Shown: piece after piece, positions 5,281-6,013 of the stretch | Layout: the number at the start of each line of letters is the position of its first letter | Position numbering within the stretch: the first letter of the stretch is position 1 | Source: an uncultured Clostridia bacterium | GTDB lineage: Bacteria > Bacillota > Clostridia > Oscillospirales > CAG-272 | Length of the DNA stretch: 6,013 bases | NCBI GenBank assembly: GCA_937884385.1 | Contig: CALGCW010000136.1 | Coordinates: 1 to 6,013 of the forward strand | Direction: 5' to 3' | The notes under the pieces: generated by a model | Told to the model about the DNA's origin: nothing | Database searches by the model: none | The model's input: the letters and a program-made list of their open reading frames with translations, nothing else | Position numbers and translations under genes: made by a program

Positions 5281-5757
5281 ATGACGTTAGCTGACAGATT
5301 AAACCGGATTATTAACGAACAGCAGATCAGCAAGGCAGAATTTGCACGGCGGATCGGCGTGACACCGCAGTACGTTCTTCTGCTGACAGGCAACGCCAAG
5401 GCACGTCCCGAAAGCATCAAGCCTGCCCTTGCCAAGCTGATCGCTTTGGAGTTTGATTGCGACTACGATTGGCTCCTTCACGGCAAGGAGCCGGAGCCGA
5501 CAGAGACCGCAAAGCCGAATAAACGCACCTGTGAGGGGCCGCTTCGTGCCTACGGACTTTCCGTAAAGGAAAACGAGACGGTCCTGAAATATGCCGACGG
5601 CATGACCGTAAAGCAGATCGCCGAGGATACCGGCGTTACCGTCAATACGGTGAACTATTATCTCAGAAAGGCGTATAAGAAGCTGAACGTCCACAGCCGA
5701 GAGGAGCTTGCCGAGCTGCTCGAAAGCATAGGTATTACCCCAAATATGAACTCATAA
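5281..5757 (+). CDS. Small dual-HTH regulator: Xre-type HTH plus LuxR-type HTH
   Basis: Two in-frame starts exist. ATG 5272 lies only 2 nt after GGAGG; ATG 5281 lies 11 nt after it and gives MTLADRLNRIINEQ, a typical start for Xre proteins, so I prefer 5281 (158 aa). Either way translation is coupled to the upstream gene, whose TAA ends at 5279 and whose last codons carry the ribosome site. Residues about 6-66 are an Xre/Cro-type HTH (SKAEFARRIGVTPQYV, then DYDWLLHG). A polar linker (PEPTETAKPNKRT) leads to a LuxR-type HTH at about 90-147 (LSVKENETVLKYADGMTVKQ, VNTVNYYLRKAYKKLNVHSR). No signal peptide or TM segment is seen, so it should be cytoplasmic. The C-terminal domain matches that of the membrane regulator at 21 of 55 residues by hand alignment. 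The protein probably binds DNA at two kinds of site or partners with the upstream regulator. Target genes are unknown. Confidence 0.9.
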   Translation: MTLADRLNRIINEQQISKAEFARRIGVTPQYVLLLTGNAKARPESIKPALAKLIALEFDCDYDWLLHGKEPEPTETAKPNKRTCEGPLRAYGLSVKENETVLKYADGMTVKQIAEDTGVTVNTVNYYLRKAYKKLNVHSREELAELLESIGITPNMNS

Positions 5758-5762
5758 AAGCC

Positions 5763-5800
5763 AAACAGCTCGGAGATCGTTGTGACCTCGGAGCTGTTTT
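5763..5800 (+). terminator. Rho-independent terminator of the plus-strand operon
   Basis: AAACAGCTC (5763-5771) pairs with GAGCTGTTT (5791-5799). The stem continues after one G-G mismatch with GAG/CTC, and the loop is about 11 nt. TTTT at 5797-5800 follows. It lies 5 nt after the dual-HTH gene's stop codon. Confidence 0.8.
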
Positions 5801-5816
5801 CATCTGTATATAAAGA

Positions 5817-5849
5817 AAAATCCGACCATCTTTTCGATGATCGGATTTT
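5817..5849. terminator. Bidirectional terminator hairpin
   Basis: AAAATCCGACCATC (5817-5830) pairs with GATGATCGGATTTT (5836-5849) apart from one C-A mismatch, around a 5-nt loop. The A-run on one side and T-run on the other would give a U-tail in both directions, so it may stop transcription from both flanks. Confidence 0.75.
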
Positions 5850-5902
5850 CTCTTGTCCCGTACCGGCTTTCACCCATTGGTCAATTTTTGTCCCTTTGAG
5901 CG

Positions 5903-5928
5903 AAAACCCTTGCAAATCAAGGTTTTTT
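5903..5928. terminator. Terminator hairpin, possibly for a convergent gene from the right
   Basis: AAAACCCTTG (5903-5912) pairs with CAAGGTTTT (5918-5926) with one bulged C and a 5-nt loop. T-runs follow on both strands (six T at 5923-5928 on plus; AAAA at 5903-5906 gives four U on minus). It lies just downstream of a possible minus-strand stop codon at 5938-5940. Confidence 0.65.
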
Positions 5929-5937
5929 GTGATAATC

Positions 5938-6012
5938 TCATCTAGTGTCCTGCATTATGCAGTTGATACCAGAAGAATTAATCCTTGCTCTCCCCGCGAG
6001 AGGGAGGGCCAT
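5938..6012 (-). CDS. Possible C-terminal end of a convergent gene entering from the right (uncertain)
   Basis: A minus-strand frame covers the right edge and ends at TGA 5940-5938. Its last visible residues are SSGINCIMQDTR. The stop lies 9 nt before a terminator-like hairpin, which is the placing expected of a gene end. The piece is only 24 codons before the edge, other frames also close nearby, and the right edge contains a GC-rich inverted repeat (5988-6002), so it may be non-coding. I do not recognise a family. Confidence 0.2.
   Translation of the reverse strand: MALPLAGRARINSSGINCIMQDTR
5950..5962. repeat. Short perfect palindrome
   Basis: CTGCATTATGCAG reads as two 6-base inverted arms around one T. 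It lies between the terminator hairpin and the right edge. It may be a protein site or chance; no attached gene is visible. Confidence 0.4.
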
Positions 6013-6013
6013 T

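Noticed and set aside
5658..5915. Minus-strand open frame (85 aa) near the right end
   Set aside because: It runs through two terminator hairpins and into the 3' end of the dual-HTH gene on the other strand, with no convincing ribosome site or domain.
1..6013. CRISPR array, tRNA or rRNA
   Set aside because: No regularly spaced repeats, tRNA-like arms or rRNA-like sequence were seen on either strand.

Overview
The window looks like chromosomal DNA from a gut-type Clostridia (Firmicutes), probably of the Ruminococcaceae/Oscillospiraceae kind. The reasons are strong AGGAGG ribosome sites before nearly every gene, Gram-positive-style lipoprotein signals, roughly balanced GC with GC-rich third positions, and the families present (family-1 solute-binding lipoprotein, Cache/LuxR-type membrane regulator, strings of small zinc-ribbon proteins). 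Genus cannot be fixed from the sequence alone.

Layout. Positions 1-1819 carry a tight minus-strand operon. Read 5'->3' on that strand it is a 123-aa, a 96-aa and a 276-aa zinc-ribbon protein, then a small lipoprotein that runs off the left edge. The junctions are a 4-base ATGA overlap, a 13-nt gap and a 31-nt gap. Positions 1820-2196 are a 377-bp non-coding region. It has two good sigma-70-type promoters that face each other, a chain of hairpins and palindromes, repeated GGGTAG motifs and A/T tracts. Positions 2197-5757 carry a plus-strand operon: a sugar-type ABC solute-binding lipoprotein, a two-TM sensor with a C-terminal LuxR-type DNA-binding domain, and a small cytoplasmic protein with an Xre-type HTH followed by a second LuxR-type HTH. 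Positions 5758-6013 hold three terminator-like hairpins and possibly the tail of a convergent gene entering from the right.

How the genes may work together (inference). The plus-strand operon looks like a sensing module rather than a transporter. A lipid-anchored binding protein is encoded next to a membrane-embedded, Cache-like one-component regulator, with no permease or ATPase gene in the window. The third gene shares the LuxR-type output domain of the second (21 of 55 aligned residues identical by hand), so the two may recognise similar DNA or form mixed complexes. The repeated GGGTAG motifs before the operon are natural candidate operators. The zinc-ribbon operon has no recognisable enzyme. 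Its products look like small metal-binding adaptor or scaffold proteins, ending with a surface lipoprotein. Because the two promoters would make leaders that overlap antisense over about 140 nt, the two operons may be mutually regulated.
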